Assembly: GCA_904063045.1 (NCBI GenBank)
Contig: CAJFCJ010000010.1
Span: 620,001 to 684,000 of the forward strand
Source: Dimorphilus gyrociliatus
Taxonomy: Eukaryota; Annelida; Polychaeta; Dinophilidae
DNA length: 64,000 nucleotides
Reading direction: 5' to 3'
Under the pieces are notes generated by a model that worked only from the letters and a program-made list of their open reading frames with translations, was not told the DNA's origin and ran no database searches. Numbering within the stretch: the stretch's first letter is position 1; the number at the start of each line of letters is the position of its first letter. Below are positions 11,066 through 23,720 of this stretch, in pieces. A program made the position numbers and the translations under genes.

Positions 11066-13295
11066 ATGGATGAAAATAAAAATACTCGTGTTAGGAAGCG
11101 GGTTTTTAAAAGAACTGCAACACCGACATTTTCTCCCTTAACTTCAGAAGATAGGGACAGAATTTCAGTACTAAACAATCATAAAGATCAAAGATTTGTA
11201 AACAAGGAACAAAGACGGTTAAGTAAATCTCCAGAGGATGTTTATGAATTTCAATCACCAGGTTCTCCAGTTAGGAAAGCTATTAGAAAGAGAACATTTA
11301 AAAGACATATACCCAAAGAAATTACTTATAATTATAGAGGTGTTTATGCAGATATTTCACCTGATAGATTTAATAATCAATACGATCAGAATGAAACATT
11401 TGAAATTATATCGAAAAGTCACAGAAGAGTGAGTGCTGATCAAACCATTGACTCGGTAAACGGAACTTTTACACAATTAAACGTTCCATGTAGTTCTTTT
11501 ATAGATAACTTAAAAGAGCGAGGTGAAGAATATAAGGAAAATTTGCCATGTGTCGATAGTGAGAAATTAAGAGGAGACTTTTCAAATGTATTTGTAAAAG
11601 AATCATTAGCTTCTAAAATTTCTAAAAAAGATGGTAAAGAAAATGTACTCCAAATGACTATTTCGTCAGAAGTTAATTTAATAGATCCTATTTCGAAGAA
11701 ACTAAAAGGAAGAAGAATCTCTTTAAGAAAAGATATATTAGAAAATCATCCAGTAAATGAATTAAATCGTGATCCAGGCTCCAGTGATAAAAAATCAAAG
11801 AAATTGCCTGAAAGTATAAATAACGATTCGGATGCTGATATTCAATTTCATATTAGACAAAATGTGAGAAAAATTGATATTAATGATGTTAAAGATAATC
11901 TCTATGATAAAGTTACTAAGTCAGATTGTAATAAAGTTATAAAATCAGCAAAGCAGAAATGTAAGGCATCAATTCCGTTAATTAAACTATTCCATGCATT
12001 TAGTTCATCAATTTATCTATTTAGATGGACAGGCTTATCAAGAGAATTACCTTGATAATAAAGCGGATGAAATTGGCAACAGGTATTTATTAATTTGAAT
12101 AATATCTTCGTTCTTTTTCAATTTTTTTCTTAAGTATATCGAATTCTTCTGACGAAGAAACTGAACTTCAAAAGAAAGATTCCCACGGTACATGATTTAT
12201 TTGCAATGCAAACTATTTTAAATAGAGTTAACTTAATATTTTAGGTGATATAACAAATCTTATAAAATGCAATGATTCCGAATCTGATGGTGAAGATTTA
12301 GAAGTTTTTCAAGAGAGGCAGGCAGGTTAATAATCTAATAGACGTTATCATTTATGTTTAACTTGATATTGTAAACATGTTTTCTTGTTTCTTTTATCTT
12401 TATTTAGCTGTTAAATCAAAGTCTAGAAGAGAAATTAGAAAATCAACAGCTAAGACGGTTATTGATCAAGCTAAATATCACAGTTTCATATTATCTCTAT
12501 CCGAAGAAGTTGATGAAAGTGAAAAGAAGAGGCATCCGGAAGCTATACGCTATGTAAAAGACTTTCAAAAGAATAAAAATGAACTAGCAAAAACTTTATT
12601 TCAAGAATTTAATAATAAAATATTTGACGGAAAATTGCCTGTTACAATGGATATAAGATGGAATAAGAGGCTATCTACCACGGCTGGCTATTGCAAGTAT
12701 ACCATTAATAGAACAACAAATGCTCATAAGGCCTGTATTGAGTTAAGCGACAAAGTTTGTGATTCATCCCATCGTCTTCGTGATATTCTTTTACATGAAA
12801 TGTGTCACGCAGCCGTTTGGATTCTAAATAAGCGGAAGGAGAGTCACGGACCAAATTGGAAAGGTTGGGCTGACTTATCAAGTTTAGTTTATCCCGAAAT
12901 ACCAAGAGTAGATGTTGCTCATAACTATGCCATTGTAAAAAAATTTCTTTATATTTGTATGAACTGCAACTATCAGTAAGTATTTTACGTAAAGTCATTT
13001 ATTACTTTATAATCCATAATTTTCATTCTATTACAGTATAAGCCGCCATTCTAAGTCTATTGATGAAAATGCACCTTGTAAAAAATGTGGTGTAGGCGAT
13101 CTGAAATTGGAGCGTAATCCCGCTTACAGTTCAATTCGGAAGCAAAGAGCAAGGGAACCTTCATCAGGTCTTCAACCATTCGCGTTATTCTTGAAAGAAA
13201 ATTATAGAACTGTAAGACAGCAAAGAGGATCTCATTCGGATACTATGAAAGCTCTTAGTGAAAAATTTAAAAAATCTAAATTATCAATCAGTTGA
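11066..13295 (+). CDS. GCNA: GCNA/ACRC, SprT-like metalloprotease with zinc ribbon and HMG-type tail
   Basis: Six exons join in frame to 637 residues: 11066-11960, 12025-12082, 12135-12187, 12245-12325, 12408-12975, 13037-13295. The first ~360 residues are low-complexity and charged, with acidic Ser-Asp-Glu patches and a repeated basic motif near the N-terminus (RKRVFKR, RKRTFKR), as expected for the disordered region of GCNA. The SprT-like domain follows: zinc-binding HEMCH at about 492-496, with the downstream ESHGPNWKGW supplying the third ligand His. A zinc ribbon has paired CMNC and CKKC. The C-terminal ~45 residues (GLQPFALFLKENYRTVR) look like the start of an HMG box. GCNA family proteins act in germ cells and early embryos, where they process DNA-protein crosslinks and protect genome stability. 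The HMG box appears incomplete, ending at an in-frame TGA. Identification is firm; the first exon's donor at 11961 was chosen because it keeps the frame. Confidence 0.92.
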
Positions 13296-14826
13296 AAGGT
13301 ATTGATTATCTATATTTTTTCTAAAATGCTTCAATTATATTTCATTTTTCCATTATTTTAAATATGTGTTTTAATTATCCTTTCTTTACCTGATTTAGAC
13401 CTGAAACAGTATTAATGTTTAGCAAATGTCCGTAATACTTTTTAATTTTAATAAAATCTATTTTAAAATTGTTTTTTTTTTAAAAAACAAAAAGAAGATT
13501 AAATTACGATTATCACTTGCCTTTCTTTTTACCTAAATTTACTGAAGTGGGTAATATATGAAACATTTAGATAACGTAGAATTAAATTCCGTATAAAGCT
13601 GCAAAATTTTCCACGGATATTCCCAGTTGGATAATCAAAATAATCCAGAAAGACAAGTTATCCAAATCTCTGAGTTCGTGCAACGAATAGTTATCCTATT
13701 CTAAAGACACCAATGGTTGATAGCCACAACGTAATAAATTTGCCAAATGCATTATATAAAAGACATAGTTAAATTTAGTAATATTTTAAATAGTTGTATT
13801 AAACCTTATCTATATGTTGACAATAGGAAGTAACTTTATCAACGGTGTCATCACATAAATTTTTCCTTTCCATCAAGTAAAATTACCATTCCAGCCTCTC
13901 TCCGCTTTGCATATGTATAAAATAGCGATTACCGACAATTTCAAAGATTTGCCTATACGATATATGTCATTGGATAAATAGTAAAAATTGTAAAATAGCC
14001 TAAAAACTTTAAATACAATTTAGCCGAATGAATTTTAGCATATAATGAATATTTATGAACTTGTAATTGCTAATGAAGTACAATTGTAGATGAAAGAAAA
14101 GTTAATAATTGTTTATTCAAACAAAATTACAAAATTTCAAGATTATTAAGTATTGTAAAAGAATAGTAGAAAAGAGAAAATAGGTGGCGTTAGATATCTT
14201 TTCTCTGAAAAGAAACGAAAAAATCTACTGCTACTGTAGATTTTACTATTATTTCTTGCTCTCCCTCCGTTCTCTTTCGTGTTTTTTTTCCACATCAAAA
14301 GAAACTAAGTCGGATGAGAGAGAGAAAGAAATTTATCAAAAAGATGACTTTATTTATTGCGAATTAACATAATAAATTGATCATATTTCTGAATAATAAA
14401 GAGAAGATGATTATTAAAATAAAGAGAAATGGTAAAAGAAAAAGATAAAGATAAAAATCTCCGAGTCAAGAGTAACATTGTTTTTATCATTATATTTTCC
14501 TTTGAGACTTTCTGAAATAAAGTTTTGTCAGTCAATGTAAACGTGATAAGAAACAGAGTAAGAAATACTACACTACTAGATTTTACTATACTCAATAATA
14601 ATGTTAATTATTCTTAAATTCCATTCAAAAAGAAAATAAAACCAATTAATAATTTTCTTCCGTTTTTTGTCTCTCTTCTTTACAAACAATCACTATCGAT
14701 ATCCTAGGCTTATATCTTATTTAGCTACGGATGATATATAGCTCTATTTTATGTCCATTATAAAATATTTTCAAATATCTAATAGATGCATATATAATAG
14801 ATTGGTACAAAGTATTTAAATCGCTC

Positions 14827-14857
<31 letters not shown>

Positions 14858-15374
14858 ACATATAAGAGAAAATTCTCGTTTTGTACATAAATCATAATTA
14901 AGATAGAAACTAGATGGCTGTTGTCTGATTTCTAATTTTGGATAGAGCTTCTAAGCCATTGTTTTTATGATAATGATGCAAATCAATTATGAAGTTAGCA
15001 ATAATTTACATTAAGACAATCATTAATTTTTCATTATATCTTTATTTTTGTATAAAAAATTATTTTTTTTTATAAAAACAAAACAAAACATTAATTTATT
15101 GTTATTTAATAGTTTAAGAATTTACTAAAAATGTATATTTATATTAAATAATGATTATACTGGGGATAAGCAAATGTCCTTGAGCATTTTTGTTTGTTTG
15201 AGTTGAGACTTTAATTAACATAAGGTTAAGATAAAGCTAATAAAGCTTTCCCTTTCTTCATCTAAAGTTCATTGAAATATTATTTTTTGTTGTGACAAGA
15301 TTGAATACAAACAAACGAAAACTAGTAGTGAAATTCATATTGACAAATTTATATATCAAAGCTAGGTATTCATG
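13296..15374. other. Intergenic, convergent GCNA / receptor 3' flanks
   Basis: No gene seen. The 5' part is the probable GCNA 3' UTR, with AATAAAATC near 13450 as a likely polyadenylation signal. The rest is AT-rich sequence with short spurious open frames. A (TC)n microsatellite lies at 14831-14857. Confidence 0.6.
14831..14857. repeat. (TC)n microsatellite
   Basis: Uninterrupted TC dinucleotides, about 13 units, in the intergenic space between GCNA and the receptor gene. Confidence 0.95.
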
Positions 15375-18300
15375 TCATAACTGGGGTTTAAATAATTTCA
15401 CTACTACAAGAATAACCACAGTAGGAGCTATTAGAAAGAATAGAAATAAGTAAAAAAAGAATTTATCCATTATTTCGGCCATTAACTTCCAATCATTCTT
15501 AACTTTACCGTTTGAGGTTGTTGGGTGTACTGGCGTTAATAATTCCAGGTGTTCCCCTGGCCTCTCAGTTTCATTATTGTGGTTTGATGCTCTTAAGGTT
15601 AAGGAAGATTCAATTGTTTCCGTCCAAACAATTTGATCAGATTCTTTTTTCTTCTTTCTAATCTTCTTAACGGCCGTTTCCGCTTCGCATTCCAATGGCC
15701 AGCCGATCAATCGGGCTATATAAACGAGTATTAAAGTTCTCAGCCAATTTGGTGGGGCATGATCTGCTGACCGGAAGTGCATTCGTATAACAAGGACAGC
15801 CATGGCCACAGCTATTGTATTTGCCATCATAAAGTATGTAAGATAGATGGCTATAATTGGTATGGCATCTGATGTATCTGGTACATTACCAGCGACCAAG
15901 AGAAGAAAAACTGAAATTATAAAAAATTTGTTTTTGCTTTTATTGTATTTAGGACAATTGCAGAAATAGTTTCATAATTATATATCTCTGCTCTTTTAAT
16001 CAAAGTAAAGTTTACCTGAAATTGCTACTAATATTGATACTCCAAGAGATACTTTTTCTCCACTTTCAGCTGGTACCAAAAATATCATTAATAAAACTCC
16101 AGATAGCATCAGGCATGGTAGGAGGATGTAGACAAGATAGAACGTATACTTCCGCCGGATGTGTAAAGTAAAGTAAACTTCTGGAAATTGATCCTGGTAA
16201 TATCGGTAAACCCTGTTCACACTGCTAACTTGTGTCTTTATAATATCCCACTCGCCGTGTTTAATATATGTATCTAAACCTATAACATCCATCGAGTTAC
16301 TTAGGTTCACTTTATCAGCTGTGTAAACCCAAGTTTCAAGTTCAATGGTACATTTTTGATCGTCGAATGGATAAAAGTTCATATTTAGAGCACAGGAAAT
16401 TGCAAAAACTCCTCCTGAAAAATTAATACAATAGAATAAATAAGAAATATTATAAAATTGTTTAGATAAATAGAATACATTAATTATATTGTCTTCTATT
16501 TAGATTAGAGAACTTGGTTGTTTTTCTACTAAGAGCTACGAAGGGCGTAAATTGAAAAGACTAGATAATCGGGAAATTCTCTTAAGGCTTTTAGAAAAGC
16601 CAAAGATCTGGGAGGTGCAAGAGAAGAAAACTTCTCGGATAAAAGACACAAGTCGTAACCTTGGTGAAGAAATGAACTAGTAGTCGTATATTATAATACA
16701 ATATCCTGCTTATAGAAATATGGAAATTTTATGAAATCCTTAATAATTATAGAATGAAGTCTTTTTATGAGCAATACAAAAAAAATGAATAGAAGTAAAA
16801 GATGTGAAGACATATAAAAGCATATTAAACAGAAGGAGTAATTTTTTTCAGCTTGGACATCGTATCTACTCTTTGGATAGCTAATAATCATACTAACTTT
16901 TTATTTTACTTATTGGTTTTATTCGTTTGGATAAAGTCAATGGAAATATTGAGCACGTATAGTAAAGATAGTAATCGGATTAATGAATAAATTAACAAAC
17001 CGGGTTGCCACCGGGCACTTCCGTCATGTCGTACTGTAATCCAAAACCGTCTGTAATGTTCGCCATCGAATAGTTTGTTGGCGCTATTTCCAATAGCCAA
17101 TTTAGGTATCCACATTTTTCTTGGATCAACTACAATAGATCTTAGATTGCCATATTCCTCGATATTCCATGTTAAGAATTCATCAGTCCATTCAGCAGTT
17201 AGCCAGCCTTATAATTTTTTTATTCGTTTAAGGACGCCCGTTATTTAATTCATTGAATAAATACACTTTATCTAATTCTTCCCTTTATGACGAGTGTTTT
17301 CCCTAATAGAAATAAGAAAGGAATACCCTGTCTTGACGTTTTTTTCTCTTCACTCAACTTTTCATTTTTGAAAGTTTCCCTTTAGGAAATCTCTCTTCCG
17401 TTATTGGTTGAAAAGATACCTTTTCTTGTCAATATATGAAATCATATATCGAGCAGCTGTCCGTATCCACGTTCATTCAATAATTGTGAACGATTACTTT
17501 CGCTATGTGAATTTCACCGAAATAATTGTAGATTAGCTTATCTCTTCAAGGAGACGCCTTGTTTTTTTTAGTATGTATTACTCAGGGAAAAGGAGATAGA
17601 AATATCGATTTTGTATTTGCAGGCGAAATACTTTTTCTTTCTTTAGTAAAGTTAGCAAGATGATTAAAATATAAAGGGAAGAAATTAAAGAAAAAGCACA
17701 GGGGACAACGGACTATCTATCTGTGTATGTCCCACTTGTAAGACTGATAAAAAAGTTAATTTTTTAACAGAGACTACTACTGGAATTGAGGGATACCAGT
17801 ACACTAAATAAAACAAAAGGAATAGTGCGGACTAGGGTGAAAAAAGAATAAAAAAATAAAGAAAAATAATGAGGTTGAACGAAGGTGAAATTAAGACGTT
17901 CGTTTTTAAAAATATTGATAATGTCTAAATTATATTTATACCTATATTTTGCTTAAATATTTTTAATTAATAACATTCGGCGTCCTTAATTACTAACCGC
18001 TTACTTTGAGTATTTGTCTCTTTTCGTCCTGTAAAGTAACATTTGCTAAGTTGATTGATTAGAAAATGAATAGCTAATATAAAATTGATAACTCTTAAGC
18101 AACAGTCTGCAGCATCCTTGACTCTAATTTCAAAAAAAAAAGCTATATTTTTGGAAAAAAAAGCTATTGAAATACGTTATTTCATATTTTCTTTTATATT
18201 ATATTACTTAAAATTTCAATTCACTCTTTGCATAAGATTTTTTATATTGCCTTTTTTTTTTGAAGAAGAAAAGAAAGCAATAAAAGTCTTTGGGAAGCAT

Positions 18301-20109
18301 TTCGTTCATATATTAATTTCTATTTAGAATATTAAAAACGTCAAAATTATATCTCCCTTTGATGTTCAGCGTTAAATAGGCAATAAAAGAAATTAAGTAA
18401 TTTTTTAATGCTCCACTTACGTAATAGCTAATATATTCAAATAAATATAACATATAATAGATGCACATAGTAATATTAATATTTTATCTAAAGATAAATA
18501 AAGAGTAAAATAGAAAGTGGATCGATTCCTCTTGAAGATCGAAAGAAAGAAGCCACTTTAGATTTAAGGATAAAGAAGAAAAATAACAAAGGAAATTATT
18601 ATCCGATTGTTTTTTCTGATTGGATAGTTAAAATACTTGAAGGAGAAAAAAGTCACATGAAATTGTTTTTTTCTGTTAATTTTTAACTAAATTAAAAAAT
18701 AATTTAAACTTGTGTGAAAGGACGACTTTAAAAAAGAATTAAGCCTATGTTTTTTCTTTTTTTAGGTAAAGTTCCTTTACAAATCAACGCTGTTTAAATA
18801 ACTTTTTATATAGATATAAATATATCCTATTATATAATAATGTAGATATTTTTAGCTCGTGTGAAGAATGATTATTAATAAATAGTAATGATACTCTTTT
18901 TTTAAACAGGATAAAATTGCAAAGTGAAGCCAATGGATAAAAGGATTGGAGCACGCGATCCCTTCTTTCTTACCAGATCGTTAATCTGCTGAAGAGAAAA
19001 TCGAACGTTGACCAAGACCGTTTCGCTGGAGTTCCACCTTGGTCTTACAGACCGTTCGTAGTGTTTGAATAACTTTCTCATTAGTTTCTGTTCCTCACAC
19101 TTCCACTCTGAAACAGATAGCAATAGGAAATTAGTTGTGTGTTGAGGAAATCAGTCAAAAACAGCGCAGACAAACAATTTGACATGGGTAGAAAAAGAGT
19201 GTGAAAGTCGAAACTGTGGCAAATCATATACAGACGCTTCCTCTCATCTTACACTTTCGTAAAAACCTCGTATTTCTTTTATTTCTTTTTTTCATGTTAT
19301 TTTTATTTTATTGATTATGAACATTACTCTAAAATTGATTTTTGATAAATAATTCAATCTGGAAAGTAATGGAAAGAATTTAAAAAATCTTTCTTTTCCA
19401 TGCAAACGTCCAATTAGAAGCGGCTATTTCTAATAAATTCTCGCCCGGGAACGAGACTATCTATTACAAAAATTTTCTGCTATTTTAGTAAAAAGAGAAG
19501 ACGATGTACATACTAAAAGAGGGGAAACTATTGAAATAATTGCGTTTCTGAAAAGCAAAATGAAACGAAAGCCTACTCCTTGAGGCGAATATTAAGTTAT
19601 TAATACAAATTTTCAAAGGAGAATATCTATATGACAAATGATGAAAACCAGAAATAAAGAAAGACGAACGGAAAGACACCAGCGTTAATTGAAAATGAGG
19701 AGGCTAGTATTTACAAGAAGTTGACTTAATAGATACTCTTCAATGCTGGTCTCGTATTTGCCATTTGATTGAATGTAATAAAAACTATACTTTTCCAAAA
19801 GTTATTATTCAAACAACGATAAGAGAGTGTGTACAGAGATAACAATGTAAAAAAATTGATAAAAAGTATAAAGAAAGCTAAAAAATTCAATTTTATTTAT
19901 TATAATTAGGTTAAAGAGTTAAAAAATTCTTTCATTAATTAACTATCGTTTAAAGAAGATGAAAAAGTTAACTTGAAAAAATTCAAGCTTCTTTCTTTTG
20001 TAATAGAAATGAAATCGAAATTCAACTTACGAGTTTTAGCGGAAATCGCCAAATCTATTACGATGATTGTAAAGAAGTGGGAAATTATCCAAACGACGCT
20101 TTTCCTCAT
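15375..20109 (-). CDS. Nicotinic acetylcholine receptor-type Cys-loop channel subunit (non-alpha)
   Basis: Six exons join in frame to 461 residues, minus strand: 20109-20031, 19107-18974, 18028-17998, 17207-17001, 16414-16016, 15910-15375. The first exon encodes a signal peptide (26 codons, donor GTAAGT). The extracellular domain shows LQQINDL-DEKRQIL and WLTAEWTDEFLTWN. The Cys-loop has exactly 13 residues between cysteines (CALNMNFYPFDDQKC). M1 starts at FYLVYILLPCLML. M2 begins with GEKVSLGVSILVAIS, whose Glu marks a cation channel and which lacks the PAR motif of anion channels. M3, a ~100-residue Lys/Glu-rich cytoplasmic loop and M4 complete the fold. No vicinal Cys pair is present in loop C (YRYYQDQFPEVYF), so it is a non-alpha or divergent subunit. 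Such proteins form pentameric ligand-gated channels in the plasma membrane. The ligand cannot be told from sequence. Confidence 0.92.
17998..18028 (-). other. 31-nt micro-exon of the receptor gene
   Basis: Between acceptor CTTTACAG and donor GTTAGTAA, this exon encodes DEKRQILKVS plus one base, which completes a Gly codon with the next exon. The residues align without gaps to the conserved DEKNQ-LTT segment of nicotinic subunits, usually carried on a 45-bp exon. Without it the frame between neighbours breaks, so it is required. The neighbouring exons are 0.9 kb and 0.8 kb away. Confidence 0.85.
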
Positions 20110-22286
20110 CGTAAAACTTTTGCTTTTTGGACGGCTGTGTGAAACGACCTACAGACGGCGCTTTCCATTTTAATGTGGAAATTTTTAACAGTTGATAAAG
20201 AAAATCTCAGTGGTATCCTAAACTTACATTTAACATAAAGTGATTTCTGTGTTAATCAGATACTGTCAAATGATATTTGATCAAATGAAAGAAGTTTAAT
20301 GAAAACAAATGCAGTATAATATTAAAGCTTTTCTTATGTAAATCACGATTCTGGACAATGAACCATAGTTGAATTATACAATTACTAGTGACAGTTTCTC
20401 ATATCTGTTAATAGTTTTATGCTTTTCCTCTTTCCCCCCTTTCCATTAAACACCTTCCAAAGTACGCTACTCAATAAACACAAGCCAAGGAGAGAGAGGC
20501 AAACCACCAATAGAATATTATAGTCTGGACGTTGTTATTTTATTGATAACGTCCTGTTCCTAGCTATAGAATGACCTTGCCATCTTCGTTGAATTACATC
20601 CTACAAAACTTATGAGTCTTGTAAGAGAAATTTTGAGAAAATTTATCCATCTCTTCTTTTCATATAGTATTTTTGTTATCTATAATTTTTTTCCCTCAAT
20701 AGAATGCAATATTACTGTTTCCTTTCAAATTTCTATTTATTCAATTCGAAAACCATCAAAAAAATGTGGATATCAAGATAAAATCGAATTTTATTCTCTT
20801 AAGATATACAAAATTCTACCCAAGGCGTTATTCTAAGTTTTGCAGCTTTGAATATAGGCCTTATAATAAACGAGAGATGGCGTAGTAAGTGAGGAAAAAA
20901 GTGAACTAAGTGATAACCAAAAGGGAATTGGTTAATTGTGGGTTTGCTTAGAAGACAAGAAAAAGTCTAACTCTAATAGTATTAAACCTATCTAAAGCAT
21001 GCAATAAAAAGAGACCTATTCTAAAGTGTTCCTCTTTAAGATAATAGAATGCTTTTAATCCAGTAAATTTACACCTAAATCTAATTTGAATTATAATAAC
21101 ACAAGAACTACAATGACGTAACAGCGTCTTGGTTTAAAATAACGGATTTTCGTTGAAAAAGTGAATTTTAAACGAATTCGTTAAAAGGGATAGCTGTGGG
21201 TGGGAGTTTAGATAAGATATTTCCTAAATGAAAACCAGTCATCTTATTCAATAGTATTACTACATAAACACTATAGAATTTGCCCTTTAAAAATAATTAG
21301 ATTAGCTATTATCCGTGGAAACTTTAATACAAACTAATTAGGATCTATGATTAGAAGAAATATTCATATTTGGCATTTAATAATTATACTATCTATACAT
21401 TAATATGTTTTTTTTTGTTACATTTAAAGAACGTTATCTATTCTTTCCATTAGCTAACTATTTTCTAACTACGATAGTTGTTGAAATATGAGGCAATAAT
21501 AATACAAAAATAGATGTAGTCTTATTCTAGAAGATTCTCTAAGCATAAAACAAAGTAAAGACAAGTAATATCGTCAGTTTGTCTTACTATTTATATTAGT
21601 ATCGACTGCTTAGCTTTCATTCTACGGATAAACTTTGTCTTTCTATTCCTTTCGCAGACCTTTCGAAACAATCAAACAAATAATTCTCTGTTCAAGGACT
21701 TTTTCCATTGTTAATGTTTCGCCTAATATATAATGAAATAAGTGAACAGATCAATTAAAATTCAATATGGGATGTAATTGATGATTAATTTTTAATTATT
21801 GGAAACTTTATAAGTGTGATGAAAATTTTATTTTTAGACTTTTGTGAAAGTAAAATTTAATTTCTGACGATTTGATAGGAAGATCTTGTGTTTTCTCTTG
21901 TTTTATGAACTATTAATTCGTTGATATAATTTAACATTTAGATTGCAACAATGTAACAAAATTTGATTGTAAACAAATCATGTTTTGTTCGGGTAAACAC
22001 GAGGAAAAAAATCAAATTCAGGTTCTCAGTTCTTTGTTATTTTGATCTCTCAATTATTGAAAGTGGAAGGCGTAACCAGTTTACATAGGAATATTTTGTG
22101 TTGATGAAACGCCATTTCTCCCGCCGTATAAAAAGTCAGCTGAAAAATACTATATAATTGAGATTGCAAACAATTGCTTATTAGTTCTTATCTACGTTGA
22201 ATATTAATGAGAGAAATCGAATTTTTAAAAATAGAAACTAAGCAACGAATAAAGATCACTTTTCAGAAGTAAACAATTTAACCAGA
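20110..22286. other. Intergenic, divergent receptor / MRNIP upstream region
   Basis: No exon found. The sequence is AT-rich throughout. It must hold the promoters of the receptor gene (minus strand) and of the MRNIP-like gene (plus strand). A strong acceptor (CACTTTTCAG) ends at 22266, 20 nt before the MRNIP ATG. Confidence 0.55.
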
Positions 22287-22945
22287 ATGCCCCAGTGTTT
22301 TCATGTGGTGAAATGCTACTCTTGTTGGACCTATCAGGTTAAATATGAAAAAGGGAATAAAATATACAGAATATATATATATATTACCTATATTCATTAA
22401 AAAAAGTGTTAAAACCTGCAGGTGCAAATTGTTAAGAAGGTTAAAAAATTTCAGTGCAAAATGTGTGGAGAAAAACAGTCTGTAAAATTGGTAATTTGAT
22501 AATTTATCTAATTTTATCTTGTAAGTAAGTTTAATAAGGTAATATTAAATAAAACAGGTGATTTTCGAGGGATCAGCTAAGGATTGTCGTCATATTGCTC
22601 AAGATAAAAACTTGAAAAAAGGTCAATTATTTGAAGAGCTCGCCCAAAAATCTAGCGAAAGTTCAAACGAATCAGTAATATACAATTAGATCGTTATAAT
22701 ATACTTTACTTTGTACACTTTTCCAAAAGGACACAGATCAAGTAGAAGAAAAGGTTATTTCCAGTGGAACATATGATTCGCGAATAGTTTCTGGTGCCTC
22801 AAAATGGGACAAATATTTAACAAGCGCTGAGGGTGAAGAGGTTAACCCATACAATAATATTTCTACTTTTAGACGTGAGAAAAGAGAGTTAGAAAATGAT
22901 GATGATTCTTCACCTGAAAGAGTTCATAAAAAGGTATCATTATGA
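22287..22945 (+). CDS. MRNIP: MRN complex-interacting protein (MRNIP) homologue
   Basis: Four exons join in frame to about 150 residues: 22287-22337, 22422-22490, 22558-22674, 22730-22945. The N-terminus matches the MRNIP zinc ribbon: CYSCWTYQV, then KKFQCKMCGEKQSVK, with two CxxC pairs. The GSAKDCR motif and a downstream SKWDKYL motif are also typical. The vertebrate protein binds MRE11-RAD50-NBS1 and promotes the DNA damage response in the nucleus; that role is inferred here by homology. The protein is much shorter than the human one (about 340 residues), lacking most of the low-complexity C-terminal half. The last exon reads HKKVSL to a TGA; the AAG|GTATCA just before could also be a donor, so a further 3' exon cannot be excluded. 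Single-copy conserved residues make the identity likely. Confidence 0.85.
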
Positions 22946-23589
22946 CAAAGAGAAGAAGAGGAGAAATATGATTTTAATTAAAGAAAGAAATATATATAAA
23001 TATATATATACTATATACTTAATACTGTATATGATAGTACATTTTATTATTATAGTCATTTTTAACATTATTATTTATTATATAGCTATACGATAAATAA
23101 TAAATTCAAATGAAAATCTAGGAAAATGCTGTATTTTATTACAGTTTTCATAAAGTCTTCTTGTATATTTTACTAGTAGAACCGGGTAAAATTCGCTAGG
23201 TGTCGCTATAAAGTATAAAAACGAAAAAAGAAATTGCAAAAGAAATCAACCGTAGATGGCAATGGTATTTTTATGAGGGAAGGGATTGGGAAGGAGAACT
23301 AAATTTTTCGCTATTTCTGTCCATCTGTCTCCTCTATCCCTCCAATTCTTCTTCCCTCTTTCTCTTTTCTATCTCTCTCTAGTTTTATCCTTTCGCTTTT
23401 CTCTTCTCTTTACTCTTCTTTCTATCAGCCAGTGCACTAAAGTGACATTTTTTTCGATTAAATAGGAGTACAGGGTTTTTTGATGTAAAAGATAGATGAT
23501 TTACACCTCCAATTATTACGTGTTTCTAAAAATCATAGGTTTTAAATGGAATAGTTCATCGAACTATTAAAATGCGTTGCGAATTATTT

Positions 23590-23720
23590 TGACGGCGTTT
23601 TCGTGCAAACGCCGCGAATCAATAGATCAATAGGACGGTTTGATGAAGCGCGTGCTGTGCATGACGGTTGCAGAAGGCTTGCGGTCGTGGAAACGCGCTA
23701 ATTGCAGTCTTGCTGCAGGG
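23590..23720. other. GC-rich, hairpin-forming island
   Basis: Within AT-rich surroundings this segment is rich in CG and GC steps. It contains a perfect 8-bp inverted repeat, CGGCGTTT (23593-23600) and AAACGCCG (23607-23614), with a 6-nt loop. A second pair follows, AGCGCGT (23647-23653) and ACGCGCT (23693-23699). No open frame or tRNA boxes fit. It may be a structured RNA, an enhancer or a promoter; the sequence alone does not decide. Confidence 0.45.

Noticed and set aside
19973-20173. Plus-strand frame of 66 codons
   Set aside because: It overlaps antisense the receptor's signal-peptide exon, which fits splice phase and family; the plus frame has no support.
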